The translations under genes and the position numbers were made by a program. This document shows, piece after piece, positions 8,376 to 18,859 of a stretch of 64,000 nt of DNA. The DNA comes from Archangium gephyra (GTDB lineage Bacteria; Myxococcota; Myxococcia; Myxococcales; Myxococcaceae). The stretch lies in the NCBI GenBank assembly GCA_003243425.1, contig QFQP01000002.1, forward strand, positions 124,001-188,000, given 5' to 3'. Below the pieces are notes generated by a model that was not told where the DNA came from, searched no databases, and saw only the letters and a list, made by a program, of their open reading frames with translations. Numbering within the stretch: the stretch's first letter is position 1; the number at the start of each line of letters is the position of its first letter.

Positions 8376-9554
8376 ATGATGGACTGGCAACGAAAGCGAC
8401 ACCCCGAAGATGTTCCCACCCCGGTCGCCGTGGCCCTGTCCGACTTCTGTCGTCGTGCGAAGTCACCAGCTTCACCCGGCCTCGTTCGAGATGCGCTCGC
8501 ATTGCTCTCTGATAGCGACGACGCGCGCGTGCGCGCGTTCGCCGATTCCGAACCCACTGAAAAGCTCGGGCCGTTCGGCGTAGTGGACGTGCTTCAGGGC
8601 ACCACGGCCAGCGTCGCCGCCGAGCGTCAGGCCTCGGGCTACTACGAAGAGATTCGTCGAAAGGCCGAAGAGAGCGCCGTACCCGAGCTGCTCGAGGCCA
8701 GCGAAGAGGCCGTCGCGGCGCCGGTGCCGACCGCGCCGCTGTTCAAGCCGAAAGAAGAGAAGCCGCGCAAGGCGCTCAAGCAGTCGATGAAAGAGAAGAT
8801 CGCGCCGCTCAAGCGCAAGGCCGGCGAGAAGATGGAGCGCACGGTCGCGCAGCAGCCGCTGCCGGGCACGGCGTTTCTGCCCAAGCGCAACCTGCCGGCG
8901 CCGCGGGGCCGCTTCACGACCGTCGACCCCACCCGCGCCAGCTTCGAGTCGCTCTTCCGCAGCGACGGCAAGGAGACCCTCGAGGCGTTGATCGCCCAGG
9001 TCCCCCACCGCGTGGCGCTGCTGCGTACGCTCGAGCAGGGCTACGTCGGTCGCCGGGGCTCGGCGCTGTCGGTCGGCGACGTGGAAGATCTGCTCGAGGC
9101 GCACGAGCTGTTCGAGACCATCGAACAGAAGGAGCGCGACGGGGTGCTGGCCGCGGTCATCGAGAGCAAAGGAGCGCTGGGCCGCGCGGCGCACGGCTTC
9201 GGTCTCAAGCCCGACGAAATGGAGAAGCTCGCCGGGGCGCTCGGGCTGGACCGCGAGATCGAGGAGATTCGGGAGCGCTTCATCAAGGAGGCGCTGGCTC
9301 CGCAGAACCTGTCGCTGCGCCTCGAGTTGCTCTTCCGCAGCAAGTACATCGAGGACCTCGGCATCGAGCGACGTTTCGCGACGTCACTGACCAACGAGCT
9401 GAGCCGCCTCATCGAAGAAGTGAAAGAAGCAGCCACCAGCGTGCCGACGCTCGTCGACATGTTGTCCCGGCAACACGCGCTGCACGCCGAGAGCCTGCGT
9501 CGCGCGCTCGAAAAACTCGGGCTCCTCGAGCCCTGGCTCAAAGACGTGAGGTGA
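8376..9554 (+). CDS. Hypothetical protein, charged helical
   Basis: About 392 residues, soluble. The first ~100 residues include PTPVAVALSDFCRRAKSPAS, followed by a Lys/Arg/Pro-rich linker (residues ~120-195, e.g. KPKEEKPRKALKQSMKEKI) and a helical C-terminal domain of about 190 residues (DPTRASFESLFRSDGKETLE onward, ending KLGLLEPWLKDVR). The start is placed at ATG 8376 (ATG 8379 also possible) because a TTGACA/TATACG promoter covers the more upstream TTG. It reads into fmdB with a 4-base gap. Domain not recognised. Confidence 0.65.
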   Translation: MMDWQRKRHPEDVPTPVAVALSDFCRRAKSPASPGLVRDALALLSDSDDARVRAFADSEPTEKLGPFGVVDVLQGTTASVAAERQASGYYEEIRRKAEESAVPELLEASEEAVAAPVPTAPLFKPKEEKPRKALKQSMKEKIAPLKRKAGEKMERTVAQQPLPGTAFLPKRNLPAPRGRFTTVDPTRASFESLFRSDGKETLEALIAQVPHRVALLRTLEQGYVGRRGSALSVGDVEDLLEAHELFETIEQKERDGVLAAVIESKGALGRAAHGFGLKPDEMEKLAGALGLDREIEEIRERFIKEALAPQNLSLRLELLFRSKYIEDLGIERRFATSLTNELSRLIEEVKEAATSVPTLVDMLSRQHALHAESLRRALEKLGLLEPWLKDVR

Positions 9555-9558
9555 AGTC

Positions 9559-9876
9559 ATGCCCATCTACGAATATCGGTGTCAGAAGTGCGGCAAGGAG
9601 CTCGAGGTGATGCACAAGGTGAGCGACCCCGCTCCTGCCATGTGCCCCGAGTGCAAGGCCGAAGGGTCGCTCGAGCGCCTGGTCTCGCGCACCTCGTTCC
9701 AGTTGAAGGGTGGCGGTTGGTACAGCGACCTGTACTCGAGCTCGAAGAAGTCTGAGTCCAGCTCGGGCTCGTCTTCGTCGTCATCTTCGTCCTCGTCGAG
9801 CGCTTCGTCGGCGCCTTCCACGAGCAGCAGCACGGGCTCCACCGGCTCGTCGTCGTCGGGGAACTCGAGCACGTGA
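9559..9876 (+). CDS. FmdB-family zinc-ribbon protein with poly-Ser tail
   Basis: A 105-residue protein. The first ~50 residues are the FmdB zinc ribbon: MPIYEYRCQKCGKELEVMHK, then MCPECK, giving two CxxC pairs. The family is called a putative regulatory protein after FmdB of methylotrophs; a function is not established. After residue ~60 the sequence is almost pure Ser with a few Gly/Lys/Thr. The stop codon overlaps the GTG of the following lipoprotein (GTGA), so translation is coupled. Confidence 0.85.
   Translation: MPIYEYRCQKCGKELEVMHKVSDPAPAMCPECKAEGSLERLVSRTSFQLKGGGWYSDLYSSSKKSESSSGSSSSSSSSSSSASSAPSTSSSTGSTGSSSSGNSST
9742..9870 (+). repeat. Poly-Ser coding low-complexity tract in fmdB
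   Basis: A TCG/TCT/AGC-rich run (for example tcgtcttcgtcgtcatcttc) encodes the Ser-rich tail; slippage-prone. Confidence 0.7.
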
Positions 9877-10613
9877 CGCGCGTCGCGCTGGCGGCGGTGA
9901 CGGCTCTGGTGCTGACCGGCTGTGCGACGGCGCAGATCACCGTGCCGCCCACCGACGTCGCCGATCTCGAGCGCAACCTGCGGGGCGATTCGCGCTTCCT
10001 GCGCGTGTCGATGCACGTGACGCCGTTCTACGGAGATCAGACGCGCAAGCTGCTCACGCCCGTCGATCCCGAGCTCGTTCGCTACCTCAACGACGCGTCG
10101 GGCAAGCCGCTGAACCCGGGGCCGGTGGAAGCCACCTTCCCCGCCGGCACTCCGGTGCGCATCATGAAGGCCGAGTTCCCCTCCGGGTGGACGATGGCCG
10201 AGCGCGTGCTCTACACACCCCGGTCGCTGGTATGGGTGTACGTCGACGTCGCCGGTCGCCCCACGAACGCGCCGCCTGCGGTGCTGGTGATGCGCCCCGG
10301 CATCAAGACGGCCGACGAGTTCAACACCGAGCTCGAGCGGCTGCTCACCCGGCAGGATCCCGCGCTGCGCCTCGAAGGGTTCAGCGACGCGGTGCGCACC
10401 GCGGTGAAAGCCAAGAAAGCCGTCAAGGACATGCCTTCGGAGGCGCTCGAGATGGCCTGGGGCTACCCCGAGAACAAGCGCATCGAGATGATCGACAGCC
10501 AGCGGCACGAGACCTGGTACTGGGGCGACAAGGCGCGCGAAGCGAAGCTGGTCGACGGCCGGCTGGTCAGCTTCAGCGGGGCCAACGCCGCTTCTTCTTC
10601 TTCTTCGCCTTGA
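9873..10613 (+). CDS. Predicted lipoprotein, unknown function
   Basis: A 246-residue protein with a lipoprotein signal (VALAAVTALVLTGC, Cys at 17). It starts at GTG 9873, overlapping the fmdB stop. The mature part has segments such as RFLRVSMHVTPFYGDQTRKL, PVRIMKAEFPSGWTMAERVL and MAWGYPENKRIEMIDSQRHE; the last resembles the WGxP...K..... turn of small outer-membrane lipoprotein modules (SmpA/OmlA-like), but this is weak. The C-terminus ends in a poly-Ser run and overlaps the convergent PHP gene by 41 bases. Confidence 0.65.
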   Translation: MTRVALAAVTALVLTGCATAQITVPPTDVADLERNLRGDSRFLRVSMHVTPFYGDQTRKLLTPVDPELVRYLNDASGKPLNPGPVEATFPAGTPVRIMKAEFPSGWTMAERVLYTPRSLVWVYVDVAGRPTNAPPAVLVMRPGIKTADEFNTELERLLTRQDPALRLEGFSDAVRTAVKAKKAVKDMPSEALEMAWGYPENKRIEMIDSQRHETWYWGDKAREAKLVDGRLVSFSGANAASSSSSP

Positions 10614-11292
10614 GCTCGGCGGTCCGCGCGTCACCCGGGCGCTGCAGGTGCGGCAACTCGCCCATCTGCACGGGGTAGTAGTCGCGCCCGGCCAGCGCCT
10701 TCACCAGCTCGGCCTGGGTGTTCACCGGCTTCATGAACAGCGTGGCGCCGTAGCCCAACTCGTCGAGCGAGCCGCGCGCGTCGGAGCCCGAAATGCCAGG
10801 CACCTTGAGCGCCTCCGCGGCTTCGATGGCCAGCTCGTTGGCGCCGGCCCGCACCTTGGGGTTGTAGACCTCGACCGCCGACAGGAGCTTGAGCGACTTC
10901 ACCGCGTCGAGCGCAGGCGTCGGGTAGTCCTTGTCGTAGGGCCGCGCGGCGACGATCACCGCGCCCAGCGCCTTCAACTTCGGCAGCGCCTCGTCGGCCT
11001 TCCATGGGGTCTCTCGGTTGCTGCCCCACATCTGCACCGGCTCGGGTGCGCGCTCCGGCTTCTCGAAGAAGCAGAGGTACTGACCCTTGTCTGTGGCCAG
11101 CTCGAGGCCCACGAAGATCTTCAGCTTCGTGGTGCGCTGGAGGTCGAACAGCTCGTCACAGCCGTCCTGGGTGTTGGTTTCGGTGAAGGCGACGCCATCG
11201 AGGCCGAAAGACTCCGCGCGCTGCAGCACCGCTCGCGGGTCGAGTTGGCAGTCGCGCGAGAGATACGAGTGAACGTGGAGATCAATCAGCAT
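10573..11292 (-). CDS. PHP-domain metal-dependent phosphoesterase
   Basis: A 239-residue protein of the PHP superfamily. Start at ATG 11292 gives MLIDLHVHSYLSRDC with the first metal motif HxH at residues 6 and 8. Further motifs in order are GVAFTETN, the Glu in GLEL (normally a metal ligand), AARPYDKDYPT and GSDAR near the C-terminus. Related proteins hydrolyse phosphoesters (histidinol phosphate, nucleoside 3',5'-bisphosphates), but the substrate here is not clear. The C-terminus is very basic (KAKKKKKRRWPR). Divergent from the small gene at 11335 and convergent with the lipoprotein at 9873. Confidence 0.82.
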   Translation of the reverse strand: MLIDLHVHSYLSRDCQLDPRAVLQRAESFGLDGVAFTETNTQDGCDELFDLQRTTKLKIFVGLELATDKGQYLCFFEKPERAPEPVQMWGSNRETPWKADEALPKLKALGAVIVAARPYDKDYPTPALDAVKSLKLLSAVEVYNPKVRAGANELAIEAAEALKVPGISGSDARGSLDELGYGATLFMKPVNTQAELVKALAGRDYYPVQMGELPHLQRPGDARTAELKAKKKKKRRWPR

Positions 11293-11334
11293 GGGACTTG
11301 TGGGGAGCGACAAGCGCGTGGGATAAGCCATCGC

Positions 11335-11523
11335 ATGTTCACTGGCGTCAAGGTCTTTTCGGCGACGAAAGCGAAGGAACGCGAAGAACTCAGCGAGAAC
11401 GTCAATCGCTGGATCAAAGCGAACACGGACCTCGAGATCGTCGATCGCGTGGTTCGCCAGTCGAGCGACAACGAGTTCCACTGCTACTCGCTGCTGCTTT
11501 TCTACAAGCAGCGCGGCGCGTAA
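11335..11523 (+). CDS. Small protein of 62 aa, unknown
   Basis: Starts at ATG 11335 and encodes MFTGVKVFSATKAKEREELS, then WIKANTDLEIVDRVVRQSSD and ends in CYSLLLFYKQRGA. The pattern, a beta strand, a charged helix, then VVRQSSDNEFHCYSLLLF-like strands, looks like a compact folded alpha/beta protein rather than chance ORF, and it fills an otherwise empty gap before glgB. No motif points to a function. Confidence 0.65.
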   Translation: MFTGVKVFSATKAKEREELSENVNRWIKANTDLEIVDRVVRQSSDNEFHCYSLLLFYKQRGA

Positions 11524-11597
11524 CGCCCACCCAGCCTCCAGGAGCATCTCTCGTCGGCCGTGCCTGAGTTGTCGGGCGCGGCCGCGATGATTTTTTC

Positions 11598-13778
<2,181 letters not shown>

Positions 13779-13854
13779 CGAACGTCCCTCTCCCGCGAAG
13801 AGGGGAAAGGGTCAGGGCCCGTATCTTTCTGCGCGCCTCGACTGTCTGTGCGGC

Positions 13855-14595
13855 ATGAACCACGTCATTTCCAGAGACGGCACGCGCATCGCCGTCACTC
13901 GCGTCGACACCGGCCAGCCGCTCGTCATCGTCGACGGAGCCTTCTGCTCTCGCGACTTCGGCCCGTCGAAGAAGCTGGCCGCCGCGCTCGCTCCACACTT
14001 CTCCGTCACCACGTACGATCGTCGCGGGCGCGGCGCGAGTGACGACCCGGCTGCGGCGTCGTTCGCAGACGAAGTCGACGACCTGAAGGCAGTCGCGCCG
14101 AGTGGCGCGGTGCTGGTCGGCGTTTCGTCTGGCGCCGCGCTGATTCTCGAAGCGGTCTCGCGAGGGCTCGACGCGCGAGCGCTGTGCCTCTACGAGCCGC
14201 CCTACGTGGCGCACGAAACGCCTGACCTGCTTCGGAAACTCGAAGAGCTCGTCGCGCAGAATCGTCGGCGGGATGCGGCGAAGTTCTTCCTTCGCGACGT
14301 CACCGGCGTACCGAGCCTGGTGGTCGCGCTGCTGCCATGGACGGCGGGGTGGAAGACGAACGAAGCCGTCGCGCACACGCTGCCCCGCGACCTCGCGCTG
14401 AGCATGAAGCCGATTCCGACGAACATCGAAACTCCGGCGCTCGTGCTGGGCGGCTCGAAGAGTCCGCAGCGACTCCATGAGGCGGTCCAACGCGTGGCGA
14501 CCGCCCTTCCCCGCAGCACGAGCCGCTTCATTCATGGCGCGACGCACGACGTTCCAGCCGTCGAACTGGTGAACGAGCTGCGAGCCTTTCTATGA
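13855..14595 (+). CDS. Alpha/beta hydrolase
   Basis: A 246-residue cytosolic alpha/beta-hydrolase. The oxyanion/cap-start region reads PLVIVDGAFCSRDFGPSKKL, followed by VTTYDRRGRGASDD, which is the usual YDxRGxGxS motif. The nucleophile elbow is GVSSGAAL (G-x-S-x-G, Ser in VSSGA), and the catalytic His is probably in GATHDVP near the C-terminus. Substrate unknown. The stop overlaps the ATG of the following ECF sigma gene by 4 bases, so both belong to one transcription unit. Confidence 0.85.
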   Translation: MNHVISRDGTRIAVTRVDTGQPLVIVDGAFCSRDFGPSKKLAAALAPHFSVTTYDRRGRGASDDPAAASFADEVDDLKAVAPSGAVLVGVSSGAALILEAVSRGLDARALCLYEPPYVAHETPDLLRKLEELVAQNRRRDAAKFFLRDVTGVPSLVVALLPWTAGWKTNEAVAHTLPRDLALSMKPIPTNIETPALVLGGSKSPQRLHEAVQRVATALPRSTSRFIHGATHDVPAVELVNELRAFL

Positions 14596-15473
14596 GTGAC
14601 GTTCGAACGAACTGGTTCACGTTCATCGACACCTGCGCCGCACTGCGACCTGAGCTGTTTCGCTACTGCAGAGCGCTCACCCGCAACCCGTGGGACGCGG
14701 AAGACCTGGTTCAAGACGTGCTCGCGATCACCTTCGCCACCACCGCGAAGCTCACGCACGAGCTCCCCAACCCGCGCGCGTGGATGTTCCGTGTCGCGAC
14801 CAATCGGTGGCTGAACGAAGTCGCGCACCGTCGACGAAGCCCGCCTGCGGGCGTCGCTGCCGCCGCCGAAGAACCGCAGGCCACGAGAGAAGCGGTCGGA
14901 ACGCTGCTCTCTCAACTGTCCCCGCAGGAGCGCGCCGCCGTCGCCCTCAAGGACATGTTCGGCTTCACGCTCGAAGAGACCGCGCACGCGCTCTCGACCT
15001 CGGTGGGCGCCGTGAAGGCCGCGCTGCATCGAGGCCGCGAGAGACTCACCGAGCCGGACGAAGGCCGCGACGAGCTCCCCACATCTTCTGTGATCGAGCG
15101 GTTCTGCCGCGCGATGAACGCCCGCGACATCGACGCGCTCACCGCGTTGCTGCTCGAGGACGCGGTCGTCGAATCACCCGGAGTCGCCTTCGAAATCGGT
15201 GCCGAGACCGCGCGCCGCGGAACGCTCACCGGGCTCGTGCTGGGCTGCGAAGACTCCGTGACCGGAATGACGCCGCTGCGCGCGGAAGTCCGCCAGTGGA
15301 GGGGTGAAGCGATCGTCATCTGCTGGAGAAACGACCTCGTTCACGAGGTGCTGCGCTTCGACGTCGAGGGCGAAAGCATCCGCTCACTTCGCGTGTACCT
15401 GCACACCCCCGAGCTCATCGCCGAGGTCTGCGCCGAACTCGGGGTGCCGCCACGGCTCTGCGGCTACCACTGA
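14592..15473 (+). CDS. ECF-type sigma factor with SnoaL-like C-terminal domain
   Basis: A 293-residue sigma70-family protein of the ECF group. Region 2 (LFRYCRALTRNPWDAEDLVQ) lies at residues ~20-80, region 4 (SPQERAAVALKDMFGFTLEE) at ~100-160 and a SnoaL/NTF2-like extension (VIERFCRAMNARDIDALTAL, EDAVVESPG, SLRVYLHTPELI) from residue ~170 to the end. ECFs with such a tail are often controlled by the extension itself instead of a separate anti-sigma factor; none is visible nearby. It is coupled to the alpha/beta hydrolase upstream, likely part of its regulon. Confidence 0.9.
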   Translation: MSDVRTNWFTFIDTCAALRPELFRYCRALTRNPWDAEDLVQDVLAITFATTAKLTHELPNPRAWMFRVATNRWLNEVAHRRRSPPAGVAAAAEEPQATREAVGTLLSQLSPQERAAVALKDMFGFTLEETAHALSTSVGAVKAALHRGRERLTEPDEGRDELPTSSVIERFCRAMNARDIDALTALLLEDAVVESPGVAFEIGAETARRGTLTGLVLGCEDSVTGMTPLRAEVRQWRGEAIVICWRNDLVHEVLRFDVEGESIRSLRVYLHTPELIAEVCAELGVPPRLCGYH

Positions 15474-15509
15474 GCGCTGAGCCACGGGCGTCGACGACAG
15501 GCGCTGCAG

Positions 15510-16019
15510 TCAGCGCAGTGACGCGATCCACTCCGCGGGCAGCTTCGCGGCCGTCGCGCCACGCACCAGCGCGTCTTTGAACCGATCGCTCACCGGGCCC
15601 TCGTCGGTCGCGCGGACCGGGTTGGTGGTGAACGCCGTCGCTTCGATGACGTCGTCACCGACCTTCACCTTGACGGCGCGCTCCACGCACATGCCGGTCA
15701 CGACGCCCTCCTTGTGCTGAATGATCGCCCAGTCCTTCTCGGGGATCGCGAACACCAGGCCGTAGACCTTCTTGCCCGGTGCGTCTTTCAGCCCCGCGAC
15801 GCGACCTCCCCACCAGCGCGACAGAAAGTCGTACGTGAGCTCGAGATCTTCGGCTTCGCCCAGCTTCCCTTCTGGCAGCTCGAAGAAGTCGTAGCTGTGC
15901 TGGCCGCGCCATTCCTCGAAGGCCGCGCGGTCGAGAATGGTCGAGTAGCCGAAGTACCAACGCGTGCCGTCACCGGCCTTCGCGCGCGCGTTCATCACCT
16001 GGTCGTAGTGGGCGTCCAT
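15510..16019 (-). CDS. Gamma-glutamylcyclotransferase-like (GGCT/AIG2) protein
   Basis: A 169-residue protein that opens its fold with RWYFGYSTILDRAAFEEW, resembling the YFAYGSNL substrate loop of gamma-glutamylcyclotransferase folds, and continues with RVAGLKDAPGKKVYGLVFAI, matching the VxGxxY/L strand of that fold, and EKDWAIIQHKEGV. GGCTs release 5-oxoproline from gamma-glutamyl compounds; many relatives have other or unknown roles. The general-acid Glu may be the Glu of HKEGVV. Last gene of the minus-strand run downstream of the GbsR-like regulator. Confidence 0.6.
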   Translation of the reverse strand: MDAHYDQVMNARAKAGDGTRWYFGYSTILDRAAFEEWRGQHSYDFFELPEGKLGEAEDLELTYDFLSRWWGGRVAGLKDAPGKKVYGLVFAIPEKDWAIIQHKEGVVTGMCVERAVKVKVGDDVIEATAFTTNPVRATDEGPVSDRFKDALVRGATAAKLPAEWIASLR

Positions 16020-16043
16020 GCGGGCGCTCCTACCAGCGACCGC

Positions 16044-16595
16044 TCAAGGGAGAAACGCTCCGAACATGCTGCCCACGTCGAGCTTGGAGGTCTTGAGGAA
16101 GAGCTTGAGCGTCTTCTCGGTGGAATCGGCGAGGCGCTCCATGCGCTCGAGCCGCTGCACCTGCGCTTTGGTCGCGTTGGGGTCGTTCTGCGCGAGCTTG
16201 CGTGCTTCTTCGAGATCGGCGCGGATGCGCGCGATGAACGAGAACTCGCGCTCTTCGATCACCCGGCGCGCCATACGCAACAGATCGGTCTCGGCCTTGT
16301 AGCGCCACGACGAATCGCCCGGCTGACGCACGCGCAACACCACGCCCCAACGCTCGAGGTCGCGGATGAGCATCGACACCCCGCCCTTGCTGAGCGCGAG
16401 CTCCTTCTCGACCTCCGCGGCGGTGAGCGCCACGTCGCGCAGGTACAGGAGCGCCCACACGCGGCCCTGATTGCGTTTGAAACCCCAGAACTCGATGACG
16501 TTGCCGACGGCGTCGATGGCGACCGACTCCCACGGCACGAGTGACCCCTGCTCCGCCGCGCTCCCCGCTTCGGATTGCCAGAGGTAACCCTTCAT
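16044..16595 (-). CDS. GbsR/MarR-family transcriptional regulator
   Basis: A 183-residue winged-helix regulator. The N-terminus (MKGYLWQSEAGSAAEQ) leads to VIEFWGFKRNQGRVWALLYL, the GbsR-type start of the wHTH, then LTAAEVEKELALSKGGVSML as the recognition region and LERWGVVLRV as the wing. The remainder (residues ~110-183) is a charged helical pair ending KLDVGSMFGAFLP. GbsR-type proteins repress membrane or osmoprotection operons; here it probably controls the upstream export/prenyl genes, since its ATG overlaps the stop of the polyprenyl synthase (ATGA). Confidence 0.82.
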   Translation of the reverse strand: MKGYLWQSEAGSAAEQGSLVPWESVAIDAVGNVIEFWGFKRNQGRVWALLYLRDVALTAAEVEKELALSKGGVSMLIRDLERWGVVLRVRQPGDSSWRYKAETDLLRMARRVIEEREFSFIARIRADLEEARKLAQNDPNATKAQVQRLERMERLADSTEKTLKLFLKTSKLDVGSMFGAFLP

Positions 16596-17587
16596 GCGGC
16601 TCCCTTGAGCGCCATGCCCTGCGCCAGCGCGCGCGCCCACATGATGAGGTTCGCGCCCGACTCGGTGTTCGCGTACTGACCCAACGCCTCCACCGCGAGA
16701 TCGAGCTCCTGGTTCATCATCGCCGCGGCCTCGTCGAGCGCCCCGGTCACCAGCACGGCGGTGCCGAGCTCCTTCGCCTTGTCGGCGGTGAGCGCGCTCC
16801 AGCTCCACGCCTCGGCGATGCGCTTCTTGAGCAGCGGGTCGCGCTTCACGGCGATCAGCGTCGGCAGGTTCATGGTGCGCGACTGCAGGTCGGCGTACTG
16901 CGGCTTGCCTTCGTCGGTGCCCGAGATGTCGCGAATGTCGTCGGCCATCTGGAAGGCGATGCCGATGCGGCGACCGAACGCGTCGAAGCGGCGAATGGCG
17001 TCTTCGTTCCCGGCGACGATGGCGGCGGCCACTCCGCAGAACCCGAAGAGCGAACCGGTCTTGCCGGCGCCGATGGCCTTGAGCCCCTCGAGCGGCAGGT
17101 CGAGATTCCCGCGCGCCTGCACTTCGTCGATCGCCGCGCGTGTCATCTCGGCGACGACGGCCAGGCCGTGCTGCGCCACACGCGCGTCGAACTTCGCCAG
17201 CCGCAGCAGCGCGTTCGAGAGCAGCAGGTCGCCGCCCATCACCGCCACGATGTTGCCCCAGCGCGCGTTCACCGTCGGCTTGTTGCGGCGGTACATGCCG
17301 TTGTCGATGACGTCGTCGTGCAGGAGCGACGCGGCGTGAATCAGCTCCGCCGACACCGCGGGGTCGACCAGCTTCGACTCGGGCACGCCGAGCGTGTCGC
17401 CGAAGATCTTCACCAGCATCGGCCGCGCGCGCTTGCCCGATTGCAGGCACAGGTGGCGGGCCGCGGTGACCAGCGAGTCTTCCGGCTTCGGCTTTTCTCC
17501 GCCGAGCAGCTCGACGATCTGCCCTTCGATCACACCCAGGAACGGCTTGAACGCGGCGAACTGGTCCATGCCGTTCATATAGTTCAA
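16592..17587 (-). CDS. Polyprenyl diphosphate synthase (trans-isoprenyl)
   Basis: A 331-residue class I prenyltransferase. The first Asp-rich motif is DDVID (residues 91-95, in SLLHDDVIDNG) and the second is in FQMADDIRDISG. The neighbouring GKRARPML and RWGNIVAVMGGDLLL fit the substrate-binding helices. The enzyme extends allylic diphosphates with isopentenyl diphosphate. Two residues between Asp pairs and the small residues in front of the first motif suggest a medium- or long-chain product, but chain length cannot be set by eye. It is located between the MacB-like permeases and the GbsR-like regulator. Confidence 0.9.
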   Translation of the reverse strand: MNYMNGMDQFAAFKPFLGVIEGQIVELLGGEKPKPEDSLVTAARHLCLQSGKRARPMLVKIFGDTLGVPESKLVDPAVSAELIHAASLLHDDVIDNGMYRRNKPTVNARWGNIVAVMGGDLLLSNALLRLAKFDARVAQHGLAVVAEMTRAAIDEVQARGNLDLPLEGLKAIGAGKTGSLFGFCGVAAAIVAGNEDAIRRFDAFGRRIGIAFQMADDIRDISGTDEGKPQYADLQSRTMNLPTLIAVKRDPLLKKRIAEAWSWSALTADKAKELGTAVLVTGALDEAAAMMNQELDLAVEALGQYANTESGANLIMWARALAQGMALKGAA

Positions 17588-17614
17588 GCCGTTTTGAACT
17601 GCATGTCTTCCTGC

Positions 17615-18859
17615 TTATTCGGCGCGCATGGCCTCGATGGGGTCGAGCTTGGCTGCCCGGGCGGCCGGGTAGATGCCGAAGACGAGGCCCACACCGCTCG
17701 ACATGCCCAGCGACATCAACACCGCCCAGACGGGCACGACGGTGTAGAGCCCGAAGGTCCACCGGCCGAGGAACGCGAGGCCGAAGCCGATGGCGATGCC
17801 GATGACGCCGCCGACCAGCGAGAGCACGATGGCCTCGGTCGCGAACTGCATGAGAATGCGGTTCTTGCGTGCGCCGAGCGCTTTGCGAATGCCGATCTCG
17901 CGCGTCCGCTCGGTCACCGACACCAGCATGATGTTCAAGATGCCGATGCCGCCGACGATGAGCGACAGAATGCACACGCCGAAGGTGGCGGCCGTCACCA
18001 CGCTCGAGAGATCGTTGAGCGACTTGGCCATCGACTCGTTGGTCGACGTCTCGAAGTCGTTCTCGTCCATCGGGCCCACCTCGCGGCGCTGACGCATCAC
18101 GCGCGTCGCTTCCTCCATCGCCTTGTCGAGGTGTTCGCGGTCGATGGCCTCGATGCTGACCGACACGCCGCGACGTTTTCCGTACTGAGAAAGGAACGTC
18201 GACATCGGCACCAGCACCTGGTTGTCGAGGTTGAACATGCCCATCAACTTGCCGCGGCGCTCCATCACGCCGACGACGGTGAAGGGCCGATTGCGGAGCC
18301 TGATCTCCTGACCGATGGGGTCGAGCGAGGGGAACAACTTGTCGGCGACATCGGGCCCGAGCACCGCGACGCGCCGGCCGTCGAGCTCTTCGGTGTCGTT
18401 GTACATGCGCCCGTTGGCGATGGTGATGCCCGAGGTCTCGGGGTACTCGACGGTGGCGCCGATGATGAACACCGACGACTGCGTTTCGGCGTTCGCGGTG
18501 CGCACCTTCTGCCCCGGCTGCCACGACGACGCGGCGGTCCGCAGCACCGACGGGCACTGCTCGGCGATGGCGCGCTTGTCGGCCACGGTGAGCGACTTGC
18601 GACGGGCGATCTTGTTCCAGTCCACGCCGCCGCCTCCGAAGCGGAAGCCCTGCGGCCACTTGTCGACGCGAAAGACGTTGGCGCCGAGCTGACTGAAGTC
18701 CTTGTTCACCTTGACGCGCAGGCCTTCGAGCAGCGCCATCATGGTCATCACCGTCGACACGCCGATGACGATGCCGAGCAACGTGAGCATGGTGCGCAGC
18801 GGGTGCGCGCCGAACGTGCCAAACGCCAGCTTCAGGTTGTCGAGGAGCGCGCGGATCAT
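17615..18859 (-). CDS. MacB-like ABC transporter permease (second)
   Basis: A 414-residue permease: N-terminal TM segment (HPLRTMLTLLGIVIGVSTVM), a large periplasmic MacB_PCD domain (residues ~50-270) and a C-terminal FtsX domain with three TM helices including VGGIGILNIMLVSVTERTRE, the signature of MacB-type permeases. No ATPase domain is fused; the ATPase is encoded separately at 20082. Overlaps the previous permease gene by 4 bases. Together the two permeases would form a heterodimeric MacB-like exporter with the adaptor at 20794 and TolC at 22056. Confidence 0.9.
   Translation of the reverse strand: MIRALLDNLKLAFGTFGAHPLRTMLTLLGIVIGVSTVMTMMALLEGLRVKVNKDFSQLGANVFRVDKWPQGFRFGGGGVDWNKIARRKSLTVADKRAIAEQCPSVLRTAASSWQPGQKVRTANAETQSSVFIIGATVEYPETSGITIANGRMYNDTEELDGRRVAVLGPDVADKLFPSLDPIGQEIRLRNRPFTVVGVMERRGKLMGMFNLDNQVLVPMSTFLSQYGKRRGVSVSIEAIDREHLDKAMEEATRVMRQRREVGPMDENDFETSTNESMAKSLNDLSSVVTAATFGVCILSLIVGGIGILNIMLVSVTERTREIGIRKALGARKNRILMQFATEAIVLSLVGGVIGIAIGFGLAFLGRWTFGLYTVVPVWAVLMSLGMSSGVGLVFGIYPAARAAKLDPIEAMRAE

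Noticed and set aside
13784..13805. Hairpin CCCTCT..AGAGGG after glgB as terminator
   Set aside because: Short stem and no T-run on either strand; followed by GAAAGGG.
15501..15516. GCGCTG-CAGT-CAGCGC hairpin between convergent genes
   Set aside because: No T-run, and half of it lies inside a coding region; may be chance.
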